64,000 nt of DNA from Callaeas wilsoni (GCA_013398955.1 VWPU01008487.1:145589-209588), one strand, 5' to 3'; shown: positions 54,801-64,000, counted from the first letter of the stretch. A program made the numbers and translations. Notes: generated by a model from the sequence alone, not told the origin.

Positions 54801-55279
54801 CTTTTAGCCACATTTATTATACCATGACCCTGGAGCTTTCCAGCTACAAATAAGAGCAGCTCCAGGCTGGTCTTAAACTCACTGGCTGCTGATGAGTCCA
54901 AGGAGACCATGCTGACAGCAAAGAGATGGCTACAGATGTCACCTCCCAGCCACTCTCTTTTGCCATTAGCAGGGCTGGCTACCCTCTGCAGAGCTTAGAT
55001 GAGTCATTAAGCAGCTTTGTGCTGCTGAGCTGTCTCAGGTTTACTCACAGCTGCTTAACCCAGGTACAAACAGAACTTCTTACTTGTTGCAGCTGTCAGC
55101 TTTACTCTCAGATGAGCCAACCGCCGTGTCCATGAAAGTCGCCACGTTGGAGAATCCTGCTGGCAGCTCATCCCACTCGTCAAACTTGATCCCACTGCCC
55201 AGCGAGTAGGTCCCCTCAGCACATTTGCTGCACACCTGGTTCTTCATCTCCAGGTACTCACCAGAGGCACAGGAGAAAG
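24755..55279 (-). CDS. ELAPOR2: Endosome/lysosome-associated apoptosis and autophagy regulator family member 2, 20 coding exons, 5' end missing
   Basis: Type I membrane glycoprotein, also called KIAA1324L or EIG121L; family members act in endosomal/lysosomal and secretory compartments, and the frog homologue has been linked to BMP signalling. Exons, high to low: 55279-55084, 54402-54255, 51722-51636, 49306-49201, 48563-48411, 47140-47052, 43810-43630, 42879-42751, 41799-41709, 40776-40674, 39904-39767, 39506-39243, 38408-38235, 36750-36561, 33243-33147, 32032-31931, 29405-29279, 28495-28317, 27629-27464, 24814-24755. They total 2,780 nt with consistent phases and GT-AG introns. Order: cysteine-rich repeats, mannose-6-phosphate-receptor-homology (MRH) region (window residues about 565-775), one TM helix (about 823-846) and a tail of about 80 residues with a YSKL sorting-type motif. 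The tail ([16 protein letters not shown]) favours ELAPOR2 over ELAPOR1. About 100 N-terminal residues are outside the window. Confidence 0.95.
24815..27463 (-). other. ELAPOR2 last intron
   Basis: 2.6 kb between the two tail exons; GTGAGT donor and CAG acceptor. No repeat or exon recognised. Confidence 0.85.
27464..27629 (-). CDS. ELAPOR2: ELAPOR2 exon, cytoplasmic tail
   Basis: Acceptor TTATCTTCAG, donor AAAG|GTGAGT. It encodes [30 protein letters not shown], then [20 protein letters not shown] and SLATK. YSKL is a YxxPhi-type endocytic/lysosomal sorting motif a few residues from the membrane, as expected for an endosomal protein. The [10 protein letters not shown] stretch separates ELAPOR2 from ELAPOR1. 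If the donor is not used, the frame ends after seven intronic codons. Confidence 0.96.
28317..28495 (-). CDS. ELAPOR2: ELAPOR2 exon, transmembrane helix
   Basis: Acceptor CTATTTGAAAG (weak pyrimidine tract), donor CAGAA|GTAAGT. It encodes [20 protein letters not shown], then the membrane helix [20 protein letters not shown], followed by the stop-transfer residues FWKKNQ. 59 codons plus two bases. This fixes the topology: cysteine-rich part outside, tail in the cytosol. Confidence 0.95.
29279..29405 (-). CDS. ELAPOR2: ELAPOR2 exon (127 nt), end of MRH region
   Basis: Acceptor CTCCTCGTAG, donor TTTCAG|GTACAG. It encodes [20 protein letters not shown], then [15 protein letters not shown] and ends CKKGFQ at phase 0. 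CDGCTFxFxWES...ACPLC is the closing motif of the MRH fold. Confidence 0.94.
29406..31930 (-). other. ELAPOR2 intron with purine minisatellite
   Basis: 2.5 kb whose notable content is the 113-bp-period array at 29632-29996, only about 230 bp upstream (in transcript sense) of the acceptor for exon 29405-29279. Otherwise nothing recognised. Confidence 0.9.
29632..29996. repeat. 113-bp-period purine minisatellite
   Basis: About 3.2 tandem copies of a 113-bp unit; the marker GTGAAGG recurs at 29671, 29784 and 29897. Base-by-base reading shows the copies to be identical, including G runs of 9, 6, 10 and 9. The unit is purine-only on the + strand except one T. It lies in the ELAPOR2 intron between exons 31931 and 29405, so the ELAPOR2 pre-mRNA is C/U-rich here. 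An assembly artefact is possible. Confidence 0.95.
31931..32032 (-). CDS. ELAPOR2: ELAPOR2 exon (102 nt), MRH region
   Basis: Acceptor TTGGCATTAG, donor CCCAG|GTATTT. It encodes [20 protein letters not shown] and [13 protein letters not shown], with one base at the start and two at the end. The SCxNGRxTxVxMRCNP block is a conserved MRH cysteine strand. Confidence 0.93.
33147..33243 (-). CDS. ELAPOR2: ELAPOR2 exon (97 nt), MRH region
   Basis: Acceptor CACTTTTTAG, donor TACAA|GTAGGT. It encodes [20 protein letters not shown] and ends IPDVHFFY plus two bases of Lys. NIS is a sequon. Confidence 0.91.
34005..34490 (-). mobile_element. CR1 LINE 3' fragment (antisense)
   Basis: Begins with the antisense CR1 tail (CATAGAATCACAGATTCACA) then GACCTTAAAGATCATATTGT, GGGCAGGAACACCTTTCACT and TTCTCTAGGCTGAACAACCC, the usual antisense CR1 order. 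Lies in an ELAPOR2 intron in the same orientation as that gene. Confidence 0.9.
34680..35790 (+). mobile_element. Ancient CR1-type LINE, diverged
   Basis: Recognisable blocks in order: CAACATGAATTTATGGAGAA, TTGTTGAACAAACCTAATCT, AGATGAGACAAAGATTAAGA and AAGAACTCGGTCTACTTAGT. They are old CR1/L2-like landmarks seen in amniote genomes. Frames are broken throughout; limits approximate. Confidence 0.6.
36561..36750 (-). CDS. ELAPOR2: ELAPOR2 exon, MRH region
   Basis: Acceptor TTGTCCGCAG, donor TTAG|GTACAT; 190 nt. It encodes [20 protein letters not shown], then [20 protein letters not shown] and SLADRFL, leaving one base. NIT is a sequon. The cysteines match the family spacing. Confidence 0.94.
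38235..38408 (-). CDS. ELAPOR2: ELAPOR2 exon, start of MRH region
   Basis: Acceptor TGCTTTGCAG, donor GAG|GTGAGC; 58 codons. It encodes [20 protein letters not shown], then [12 protein letters not shown] and [13 protein letters not shown]. Three N-glycosylation sequons (NFS, NLS, NIS) cluster here. The YNFS...NISLCG pattern fits the start of the mannose-6-phosphate-receptor-homology fold; sugar binding itself is not shown. Confidence 0.94.
39243..39506 (-). CDS. ELAPOR2: ELAPOR2 exon, largest, cysteine-rich
   Basis: Acceptor GTTCCAG followed by AGC AGA CAG; donor AAG|GTACTG. 88 codons: [14 protein letters not shown], then [20 protein letters not shown] and [20 protein letters not shown], ending [10 protein letters not shown] second AG five bases into the exon would break the frame, so the first was chosen. 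Higher GC than neighbouring intron sequence. Confidence 0.95.
39767..39904 (-). CDS. ELAPOR2: ELAPOR2 exon (138 nt)
   Basis: Acceptor ATTTTGTAG, donor GAT|GTAAGT; 46 whole codons from [13 protein letters not shown] to [16 protein letters not shown] is a possible glycosylation site. Phase 0 at both ends. Confidence 0.93.
40674..40776 (-). CDS. ELAPOR2: ELAPOR2 exon (103 nt)
   Basis: Acceptor GTTAAACAG, donor GGCA|GTAAGT. It encodes [20 protein letters not shown] and ends [11 protein letters not shown] at phase 0. The first base completes a Lys codon. Confidence 0.92.
41709..41799 (-). CDS. ELAPOR2: ELAPOR2 exon (91 nt)
   Basis: Acceptor CCTGTGAAG, donor TTTAA|GTAAGG. It encodes [20 protein letters not shown] and ends HIPGF plus two bases of Lys. 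The GWEVAGDHI motif is shared with ELAPOR1. Confidence 0.92.
42751..42879 (-). CDS. ELAPOR2: ELAPOR2 exon
   Basis: Acceptor CACCCTTAG, donor AATG|GTGAGC. It encodes [20 protein letters not shown] and then [18 protein letters not shown]; the [17 protein letters not shown] block is strongly conserved in both ELAPOR paralogues. 129 nt. Confidence 0.94.
43630..43810 (-). CDS. ELAPOR2: ELAPOR2 exon, cysteine-rich
   Basis: Acceptor CTCCTTCCAG, donor CAGG|GTAGGA. It encodes [19 protein letters not shown], then [11 protein letters not shown] and [14 protein letters not shown]. One base is left, completed to Glu by the next exon. NAS is a possible glycosylation site. Confidence 0.94.
43811..47051 (-). 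other. ELAPOR2 intron
   Basis: 3.2 kb without recognised repeats or exons; open frames are short and on both strands, with no family match that I recognise. Confidence 0.8.
47052..47140 (-). CDS. ELAPOR2: ELAPOR2 exon (89 nt)
   Basis: Acceptor TCTTTTAG, donor AAAA|GTAAGT. It encodes [20 protein letters not shown] and ends CDKEGK at phase 0. The [17 protein letters not shown] motif is one I associate with ELAPOR proteins. Confidence 0.92.
47330..47600 (+). mobile_element. CR1 LINE 3' end
   Basis: GAAGAAGTTTTTTACTCTGA, GACACTGGAACAGGTCACCC, GAGATGATCTCTAAGGTCCT and TTCCAACCCAAACCATTCTA followed by CGATTCC, the CR1 3' end and tail. In an ELAPOR2 intron, opposite in orientation to the gene. Confidence 0.9.
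48411..48563 (-). CDS. ELAPOR2: ELAPOR2 exon, cysteine-rich repeats
   Basis: Acceptor TTCTTGCAG, donor GCAG|GTACAT. It encodes [20 protein letters not shown] then [20 protein letters not shown], two units of the CxxCPxGTYS-type repeat that gives the family its extracellular cysteine-rich stalk. 153 nt, two bases at the start and one at the end. Confidence 0.94.
49201..49306 (-). CDS. ELAPOR2: ELAPOR2 exon (106 nt)
   Basis: Acceptor TTGTTGCAG, donor GAAG|GTAAGT. It encodes [20 protein letters not shown] and ends KNITIE plus one base; NIT is a potential N-glycosylation site. Phase 0 at its start, one base left at its end. Confidence 0.92.
49307..54254 (-). other. ELAPOR2 introns flanking the 87-nt exon
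   Basis: Two introns (49307-51635 and 51723-54254). The GC-richer stretch 50400-51250 contains several overlapping chance frames up to 172 codons on the + strand, none recognised. No repeat identified. Confidence 0.7.
51636..51722 (-). CDS. ELAPOR2: ELAPOR2 exon (87 nt)
   Basis: Acceptor ATTTACAG, donor TCT|GTAAGT; 29 whole codons beginning IQNDQCKEM and ending NGEWGSHS. Phase 0 at both ends. Identified by family similarity; too short for an ORF scan. Confidence 0.92.
54255..54402 (-). CDS. ELAPOR2: ELAPOR2 exon
   Basis: Acceptor TTCATCAG, donor TTT|GTAAGG. It carries [17 protein letters not shown] and ends with DNNIFFEFF at phase 0. Its first base completes an Asn codon, giving an NNSS N-glycosylation sequon across the junction. 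Exon length is 148 nt. Confidence 0.93.
55084..55279 (-). CDS. ELAPOR2: ELAPOR2 exon (first in window), cysteine-rich
   Basis: Acceptor TCTCCCCAG, donor CAACAA|GTAAGA. It encodes [19 protein letters not shown] followed by the [20 protein letters not shown] segment, with two bases of a split codon at each end. The CxxC pattern and the [11 protein letters not shown] motif are characteristic of the family N-terminus. The split first codon shows that at least one more coding exon lies upstream; it was not found in 55280-64000. Confidence 0.93.
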
Positions 55280-58200
55280 CTGGGGAGACAATAGTTTACA
55301 ACATAGGAACGGATTCATCAATCCTTATTAATTTCCTTTCTTTTTTGCCACTTAATTAATTAAGATTGAACTGCCACCAAAGGGAACCAAACAGAATGTC
55401 CTAGTCCAGACGATACAACAGCTGAGCTACCAACATCAGCTACAAGATTGAGGTGTTCACCTGGGTCTTCACTGATGTGGCAGCACTGAAACCAAATTCC
55501 AATGACAGCTCCTGATTTGCAGCTCGTCTCCATTGTCAAAAGAAGGTTTTTAGAAATAAAATCTCTATTGACAGATTGTGTCCAAAAGCAATTTGTAAAA
55601 ATGAGAATTTATAACAGAGTTCTCCTCACCCAACTGTTGCTCACCCAACTGTTACTCCTTGAACTCAATTAAAACCATCAGTACTTGAGAACCAAAACAG
55701 ACTTTTCTCACTCACCTGAGCTAAGAAGGGTGTACAGCAGCAGGCTGACAGTAATATAACACTACAAATCTTGGCTGAGAGTAGTAGACCTAATCCAAAG
55801 GTCCCTCTGTGTTTCTCCTCACACAAACTACCTGCAAAGCCTCAAACATCTTGCCTGATAGACGATGTGATCTTGGAAAAGGTCACCCACAGGTCTGGGA
55901 CTAGAGGATGAGGATCTTTGATTAGGGTGACATTCACATGCTGAGAAAATAACCACTGGTTGTCAGCACAACAAAGACAGTATTCAAAATCTGTGTAATT
56001 AAGGGAAGTACAATTAGGAGGTATATTCACAAAGTGCTTTTTTTTCTGCCTGCTAAGGGAAGATTATTCCCATTATAAAACAGAAGCCTGGACAGCAGCT
56101 GAAGTCCTATATGCCCACAGAGCCTCATGACTGTGTCAGGAATCACAGCTCCTGCCTGGACACTCATTTCAGTGGCAGGCCATCCCACTTCCTCTCAGTC
56201 CCATGCTGTAAAATGTCCTCTTTGAGACTGAACATCCTGAATGGAAAACAAACGAGCACTTTCTGCAGCACATAGTACTTCCTACAATGTCTGCAGAATT
56301 TTTAACTTAACTACACCAGTCAAGCCAAAGCAGGATCCAGAGCAATGCACACAACTCACATCCCAAGAAATTATGGGATTTTCTTCTGTTTCACACGTGC
56401 CACGTTGCACAGTGACAGATATTTCATACACTCTCTTTGACAGACATAAACTCACTAGCCTGAGAAACTGTAGGATGAGACCAGACTGGCAGCCAAAGTG
56501 GTGAAACTGGCACAAAACGATGCCGGCTGAAGTCCCAGAAAATGTGGTTCCACAGATGTGCCAATGTTTATCAAAACTGCAGAAAAACTTGTTTTATTGT
56601 AAGCACTTTGACTAACTCATGGCTGTGTAACACCAATCTCCATCTGAATCCAACCAACAGTTCAGGCTCTCATTTCTGTCTCAGTACCAGCAGGATTTCT
56701 TTGTGTAATTGTCCTTGATGCGTGCCACTGGAAAGCAGATAAAATGTACATTTTGATGGAACAATCTGCCAAAAGGTCATTTTTCCTTCTTGGTCATATC
56801 AGCATACTCTGAATTTGAACCAGTTGCCTTCACGCCAACAGATTTCTAACTCTGTTGCTCACTGGTGATGGACCCAGAAGGAAAGTGGGCATGATCCACA
56901 CAGACATGGGTGTTGGGGTGGGAATAAACAAGGAAATCCTGCCACAAGGGATTTCTGTGAAAGACTGACAGACAAAAAATCCACCCTCAGTGAGGGCAAG
57001 TGGTTCACTATAGGCAGTGACACACGAGGTACAGCTAACACCCCTCCTGACTGAGTCTGTGATCTTTGCTCAAGCCATAGGATCTACCTGCACCTGGGGT
57101 GGGAAACAGCTTTTTTCAGAGACTTGGACAAAAGCAGTGAACACGTCCCTGTGTGTCTGAACTGCGACCACACTTTGTACAGCATTTCACATTAAATATA
57201 CAAAGATGTCCTGACTCACTGCTTTAGCATTATTAATAAATCTTGCTTGATTTTTTCCTTTGGAAGGGTGCAGAGAGAAGCTATCAGGAAGGGAAGTAAA
57301 AAGTGAGCTCTCTCACAGCATCTTTGAATTCTTTAACAGTTTCAACTTTTTTTTTTAAAGAAAGCTAAATAGCAAGGAATTGAGAGTGCTGCTTAACCAT
57401 TCTAGAGTCATGAATTTCAACTCCAGAGTCAAGAACCGTGAGCAATTCATTGCCATAATGAAGATGCTGAGGTCAGCAGAGCCTCCTCTTCCGTTGCAGT
57501 GAGGTTGAGCAGAGAGTGTTACTTTAACTGAACTAATACACTTTAACCCCTTGCAGACTGATCATTTGAGAGAAATAAAAGGTTATAAGAGATCGGGCCA
57601 GCTGCCACGCAGGACACGTCATCCATCTCTCACCTTCCAGGAAATAGATGAGCCTTTATCTTATTTAGGTGGGGAATTACCTCCTTTCCTTCTTCTAAGA
57701 ATTGTATTTCAAAGGCAGTAGCATTTCCCATCAAAACACATCCCCCTGCAAGCAAACTGGCTCTGAGCATGCCACCTGCTTGCCAGGTTCAATTTGGGGC
57801 TGAACGTGGCTAATGGCAACACGAACCACTTTCAACATTGGAACAGATGCAACATTTGGCCTCGTTCCAGCTGGAGGGGGCTGGGGAGGAAATACAGTGT
57901 GTGGTGAGCATGAAGATGGTCTCCTCTCCTAGTGTCCCACAACTCGGTCTTCCATTAAGGAGACCAAAAGCCAGGGCAAACCCTCTTTAATCTAAGTTGC
58001 ACCAGTTCAGGAGTCCATCCCAGCTGGAGACAGGGAGGTCAGAGTCACTTGTGGCAGGACAGGGCACAGACAGATGATCCATCCCAGGGCATCCCAGGAG
58101 CTTCTCCTTCCTCGTGGCTGCTCCATATCACCAAGACAGCTGAGCACAGATGCAGCACTTACCAGCAGCCACAGAAACAGCTGACATTATTGCAGCATCG

Positions 58201-58969
58201 CCGTGCTTATGAGGGTGACGCACACAAGATGCTGCCAACAAGAAGGGCTGCGTCACAACACAGGAAGTTAAGGTGTGATGCGAAGTTTTGGGAACATAAA
58301 TCCTGTATTTTAGCTGTGTGCTCTGATTTGTCCTCCACTTGACCCTCCCTCTTGCTTCAGAATACAGAGGAAAAATTAGTCTTCCACATGAGAGGGAGAC
58401 TTTGTGAACACCCCTGACCCCAGAGTCCATTTGGTTAGGCATTTAATACTTAGTTTTCAGAGAAACCATCTCTACTGAATAACTGGACATCACTATTTCC
58501 TCTGCCTCTCTGACCGCAAACTTTACTATTACACCTTTCAAATATCAGTTTGGGTGCTACACACCAACTTAGACAGAGCAACACACATTGTGAAGACTGA
58601 ATGTGATCACTCTTCCTGTGAAGAAAACTGTGAAATGCATGAAAAGATTTCATTACTTGCCCCACCATGGGCATTTTTAAAACTGGAAGAACAGAGGCAG
58701 TTAGGAACAGCATGACACACTGTGGTGCTGGATACACTGCTGCCTTCGGAGCTGATACAATTATTGGTGATTTGCAGCTGTAGCTTTCCTAAATAACTAC
58801 AGAAGGCAAAAAAAAAGACGTGGTTTGTACAGGTTACTAGTCTTTCTCACAAAAAGATGCTGTAAAGTACTGTTTAACTAGACACTGCCACAGGCAGCCA
58901 CACACATTCACACACTCATGCAATAAAGCTGACACTGCATGTACCTAATAAAAAGTTGACATGAGATAC

Positions 58970-60110
58970 AGTACTAATAGCCACCAGTGTGTAAGTCTTG
59001 TCAAATAGACCTCATTTCATTCTTTAAAAGGATTACAAGTCACTTGATAAAGGTGACGGAGTGGATGTAATAGACTTAAGGTTTCTAACACAGTTAGCTT
59101 AGTTTTGCATGTCACTCAGATGAAGAAAGGCACGGCTGCACAACACCAGCGGGGCACATCTTAAAGGGATTAAGAACTGCCTGAGTAACATCTCAGATGG
59201 GGCTGTCGATAGGAAGCCATCCTTGAGAAGGGAGGAAGGGAGCAGTTCTGCCTGCCCAGGACTGAGTCTGACGGCTGCCCACATTTTTAACAATGATCTG
59301 CCGGCAAATAGAATAGGAATGGTATCAAGATTGGCAGGGGAGAGACTGTTACCAAGCCTGAGCCCACCCAAAGCCACTGTGCTGTAGCAGAGTCAGAGGT
59401 AAGACAAGCTGCTGAGGGCAAGGAGTGCCAGCCCTGCCTGCAGAGGGCTGAGATGCATCCCAGAGAGCAGCAAGCCTGAGAGTGGGAGCAGACCCACCAT
59501 TCATCAAGAGATTCCACTGCCAAGGCATCCAATAAAAGCACGAGCAAGATCTGGATAAATGTAGAGGTGGAGGTAGAGATATGTAGGATGAAACGTGTAT
59601 TACAGGGAAGAAGATTGTTGTAATACTGCATATAGCTGTGATTTGGCATTTTTATGAGGTCAGTACAAAACAAAAGGACTTCAAATGGTTTTAAAATTAG
59701 AGGTAGTGTCTTGCAGTGAGAGATCTGAAGTGCTTAACCTGTTTAGTTTATCACAAGAAGATTGAGAGTCAACTTGATTAATATACAAGTATCTCCAGGG
59801 AGAGAAAACACAAGACCTGCTGCACTCTTTAATCAAGCAGACAAATGCATACGAAGAGCTACCTTCTGGAAGCTGAACCCAAACAAACTTAAATTGAAAA
59901 TAACGTACAGATTTTTAATAGGAAGAATGACTGATTGCTGGAACAATCTGTCATGGCATGTGATGGACTTTTTGTTTCTCAAGTGTTTTGTGCCACAACT
60001 GGACACCATATGGAAGAAAAGCTCATGCCAAATATCCATTATCAGCCCCACCATCAGTCTAGCTGGGTGTATTTTAATGATCTGCGAGGTCAGACTAGCA
60101 AATCTAATTA
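58970..60110 (+). mobile_element. Ancient CR1-type LINE, diverged
   Basis: Landmarks: CACTTGATAAAGGTGACGGA, GTAATAGACTTAAGGTTTCT, AACCTGTTTAGTTTATCACA and GACTGATTGCTGGAACAATC. The order matches the terminal reverse-transcriptase region and 3' part of an old CR1. A sense frame from 59762 is partly CR1-derived. Sits in the 5' part of ELAPOR2 intron sequence. Confidence 0.65.
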
Positions 60111-63100
60111 AAGCCCCTACTCTCAAACTCCGTGAGTCAGGATCAGTGGTGTCTTCCCTCCCTCCTAGGACACACCATGAGGACTGGGGCATCCTGACGC
60201 AGCAGCCCTGCCCACGGTGTAACCACTTCCAAGGAGTGCTTGCAATACATCACTTGGCAGATCTGATTGCACTTTACAATCACTTTGCAGACATGGAAAC
60301 AGCTCCCCAGAGGGCAAAACAGACCACGAACAAGCTTGTCTCATTTGCCCTTTGACTGCAAGTCTCCAGGGTCACAGTCTATCTTTTAGTACAGCTGTGG
60401 CCCTCCTGGTGATTCTGGTGGACTAGGATCAATATTAGTTGGCACATTTCTCTTCTAGTAACTGACCATAACATTCTCATGTTGCTTAACTCTCTGACGC
60501 TGGGGATCAGGACAGGATTACCATGAACAAAGACTGACAAACAGAGTAGATCCTCACAGGTATTTGACTACTCAGCTTCTCCTGAGGTCTGAGATTTTCC
60601 TCTGGAGTGTCTTCTCACGACAGATATCTTCCAGATACTGCCACTGTGAGCGGGATCAGAATATTTGAGATTTCACCAGAAGACTAACTAAAGCTGTCTC
60701 AATATCCTGCATCCTCCAACACCAAACTATAATGTATTCAATTGCTTTCCTTCCTTATGCAGCCCTGGCCACTCAGTCGTGCCTCTTCCCTCATCTAGTT
60801 TCCCATCCCACACCACTTGGACCCACTACTTCTACCTCCACCACTCTTCTCAGCAGACCTTTTCCTCCAGCCATTTCTTACTTAACAATACCTAAAACTA
60901 TCTCAGGTCTTCTGTTTATTCTGTTGCCACTGAACATGAGCACATTCATGTGTATCCTTCTGTGTCTCCCTGGTTCTCAGTAATTGAATTTTTTAAAAAA
61001 GACACAGGACTGGACTTTACCAGGTTGTAACAACATTAGAAGGGGATAGCAATTGAGCAATTTTTCACAAACTAATGAAAATACAAAGCAAAAATAATCT
61101 CAAACGCTGGTTTTCCATCTCTCCCCTCTCCATTCCTGTGTTGTTCATCCAAAGCCCTACCATCTGGGATTCAGATGAGATGCTGCCATCTCCTGCAGGC
61201 AGAGTCAGGGCTGAATTGTCTCAGCCTCCCATGGGCAGAGGTGAAAATTGTAGCTCAGGAAGGAAATACGAGGTTGGGAGCATCAGGCAGCTGTGTCTCT
61301 GAACAGCTGCTGTTTTCAGCAGACACATGCCACAGGCCTGGAGGGGAAGATGTGGCCAAGGACAAGCACATGGAGGCTTTTCAGTGATACCCTGGGGCAT
61401 CAGGGTCCACACAACATGGAACCAAGGACCAAACAAAATACAGAACGAGGAGGAGAAAAAAGAGAGAAAGACAAAGGATGAGAGGAAATCATTGCTTTAT
61501 TATTAATGTTTCCTATAATCTCACCAGCTTCAGAATATCTTCTGTGAATAATTTATACAAGGCTTCTCCAATAGACTGTGAATAATTGATGTTCGTTTTC
61601 TTCAGTCATTATTTCCCAATGTGTTACCAGGAACCAGACTGAATCTTAATTTTAAAAAAAAAGTCTGTCTAGGCTGTTTAGGCTTGAAATGTGATCACAC
61701 TGAAGCCTGATGTAACTTGCGGAAGAATACCTTCTGTGGAAGAGACCTTTCTTTTTCCTAAGAATAAATAATTTTTCCTTTTATCCAAAAAATAATTAAA
61801 TAGAGCAAAGATTTTATCAGTTCACCTCTTTTCCCCAGCTGGCCTGGCACATAGAACACTTTTATTATCACTTTATTGCATCATTTGGACACTGAAAGGT
61901 GTGGGTTTGGAATGGAAATAATCAATTCACAGCAGTGTGGTGTAGAGAGCAAGAGGGCAGTGATCACCAAGAGGCTAGGAAGCACATTTGCTACCAGGGT
62001 TTCAACAGCCATCCCAGAGGAGATAGCAGGAAACAGAGCTGGAGGTGAGTGAGCAGCTCTCCAGCCCCTACTGACTCCATCAGGCATATTTTGATTGCTC
62101 ATCAACCAAAGTGTTTCTAGTGCCATTTGATGTTCTCTGCACACACACACAGTCCTTGCCTCTCATCCCTCTATCAAACCATAACAAGTCTCAGGGTCTT
62201 GCCAGCTGCTTCCCTATTGAAAGAGAAATTAGCGACTCAGAGGAATTTCTTTTTAACTCGTTTAATTACATTGAGTACACAAACAAGATGAAGAATACAT
62301 CAAAAGGCACTAAGGCCAACCTTTCCCCTCATAGTCTTAGTACACACATCAACATGCAGTTCCCAGTAACTCTTCTCCAGGAATTAAATTCTGGCAGTTC
62401 AGTGCAAACTCTTCAGTTTTTTAACTATTTACCTATTTTGTTTCGAATCTGTGCTTCAAAAAGTCAACAATGTGACTTGTTCTGCAAAGACAGTGTCTTG
62501 CTCATGTACAGAGTAAAAATTCTGGAAAAAATACTTGTAAAACTGGGGTATCTCTCAGGGTACCAATCCACGTGGAAATGCCATGGCAAAGGGTAGCCAC
62601 AAGCCTCGGCCCAGGTGAGAAACCTCATACCATCAGTAAGACTCACATACCTGACTGGAATCAGGAACATGAATTAGCACAGACGCTCTAAGAGGAACAG
62701 GAATAAACATCTGCTCGAGTGCTTTGCTAAATCACAGCCTTTTAGGAGCAACTCAAACTGTGCTGCGCACACCCCTGATAGCTGAACATCTTTGCTCCAT
62801 GGCAGCCCTGCATTAATATGTGTGCACACAAAATTTGCAGATGCCCACTGACTTCAGGGCATCTAGGAGCAGGCCCAGTTCTTACCTGCTTGGAATATCC
62901 AACATTACTAAAGAGTGAGAGAACATCAAACTCAAAACCTTGATTTAAGTTTTCTGTTCTGAAAGAAAAATGCTAAAACTCCTGCTGATCACTTAAATTG
63001 TCCTAAAGTGTTATAAAGTGTACAGCCTTAAAAAGGTCATTTTTGCTAATTGAGTCAGCAATTAGCAGGAAGATCCATATCTCCTCCTGTGGTATCCTGG

Positions 63101-63357
63101 GAGCAGATTACCCAAGTTAGAATACATTCAACAAACACAGCTCAGTAGCAATAAATCAGGTCAAATTTTGCTCTCAGACTCCAGTAAAGCCCACTGTAAT
63201 TGAGGACAGTCTATTTTCTGAAGTCGGTGGAGCTTTTCACATTTGTCATTTGGTACAGGCTCACATAACTCACTTCAAAACTGAAGCACATTTCTGATTT
63301 CAAAGAAGCTGCTCCCATCTTAGCGGCACCAGGTAAAGGTGCACGTTGCTAAGCAGA

Positions 63358-63545
63358 GCCACAGAATCACAGAGTCATCCAGGTTGGAAAAGACCTCTTA
63401 AAGATTCAAGCCCAACCATTAACCCAACAGTGCCAACTCCACCACTGAACCATGTCCCCAAGTGCCACATCTACATGGTTTTTGAACAGTTGCAGAGATG
63501 GTAATTCCACCACCTCCCTGGGCAGCCTGTTCCAATAATTTGATC
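63358..63545 (-). mobile_element. CR1 LINE 3' end (antisense)
   Basis: CACAGAATCACAGAGTCATC, GGTTGGAAAAGACCTCTTAA and TTCCACCACCTCCCTGGGCA are the antisense of the CR1 3' end. About 190 bp remain. Confidence 0.9.
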
Positions 63546-64000
63546 AAGTTCTTCTATATTATCAACTTTTTTTTTTGTCTCTTTTCTTAAGGAATCTTCC
63601 TGATTATAATTACAACTGGCATTTGGATGCTGACTATGATAATGACCCTACCAGCACTTTTTCCACTTGAACACAGCAAATCTAACTCCTTTTAAAAATG
63701 CTCTATTATTTTCACTATCGTTTCTTTATTATGCACACAGCACTACAAAATGAGCAGATATTTATGAGATAAGGTACAACCTATTCTTGCCTAGGACAAT
63801 AAAAAATAACTAATATTCTGTGGAATAAGAGTGTTAATATTTTAAAATAATGTGAGGTCAAAATGTGAACTCTTTAAGCTCTTTTTGGGCAAAAATTCTG
63901 CTGAGATGAGCGTATCAGTGCACTTGGGCACACCAAGGGCACACTCTGAACCAGGTATTTGGGCTGTACTTGGGGGAGGCGGTGGGGGGGAGGAAGGGAT

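Larger units (their letters stand above)
55280..64000 (-). other. ELAPOR2 upstream intron sequence, no exon found
   Basis: 8.7 kb searched on the minus strand for the missing N-terminal exon, expected to carry a WRV-type motif and cysteines before [10 protein letters not shown]; nothing was found. No CpG-rich promoter is seen. Contains CR1 copies at 58970-60110 and 63358-63545. Confidence 0.75.

Noticed and set aside
24755..55279. Assignment of the minus-strand gene to ELAPOR1
   Set aside because: The cytoplasmic tail ([21 protein letters not shown], ending RSQNI) fits ELAPOR2; ELAPOR1 has a different tail as I remember it, and GRM3 linkage also points to ELAPOR2.
59762..60355. 197-codon + strand frame as a novel gene
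   Set aside because: Its first third overlaps an old CR1 3' region; the rest matches nothing I recognise and has no splice or promoter support.

Overview
This is a 64-kb piece of a vertebrate nuclear chromosome, almost certainly avian. Evidence for a bird: the interspersed repeats I can recognise are all CR1-type LINE fragments, several with the CR1 3' tail (ATTCTGTAATCC-like) or its antisense (CATAGAATCACAGATTCACAG-like). The genes also have spliced, widely spaced exons with GT-AG introns. I cannot place the species; a neoavian or passerine source is a guess. There are no bacterial operons, CRISPR arrays, phage genes or other prokaryotic features.

Two protein-coding genes lie tail to tail. 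(1) GRM3, metabotropic glutamate receptor 3, + strand. Only the last three coding exons are present: 5929-6995 (cysteine-rich domain and TM1-TM6), 10517-10691 (TM7 and proximal tail) and 16116-16189 (C-terminal tail, stop TGA at 16187-16189). They encode the last 438 residues; the ligand-binding domain exons lie to the left of the window. (2) ELAPOR2 (KIAA1324L/EIG121L), - strand. Twenty coding exons run from 55279 down to the stop at 24755 and encode 925 complete codons plus a partial first one. The N-terminal exon(s), roughly the first 100 residues if the family length of about 1,030 holds, lie beyond position 64000. Every exon-exon phase was checked and joins in frame with GT-AG introns, so both genes look intact. 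The GRM3-ELAPOR2 convergent pairing matches the order I know from mammals (human 7q21), and ELAPOR2 is preferred to its paralogue ELAPOR1 from the cytoplasmic tail sequence.

Layout: 1-5928, GRM3 intron; 5929-16189, GRM3 3' coding exons and introns; 16190 to about 16660, GRM3 3'UTR; about 16660-22700, intergenic with a pentanucleotide array and CR1 copies; about 22700-24754, probable ELAPOR2 3'UTR and downstream; 24755-55279, ELAPOR2 exons; 55280-64000, ELAPOR2 first-intron side, with no exon found.

The most interesting observation is that the last two GRM3 exons stay open in a second reading frame. Skipping the 1,067-nt transmembrane exon (not a multiple of 3) would give exactly a 96-residue alternative C-terminus. 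As I recall, that is the length described for the human brain isoform GRM3-delta-4, so the secreted/soluble isoform frame may be conserved in birds. Second is a perfect 113-bp-period, purine-only (apart from one T per unit) minisatellite at about 29632-29996 in an ELAPOR2 intron. I did not find a previously undescribed system.
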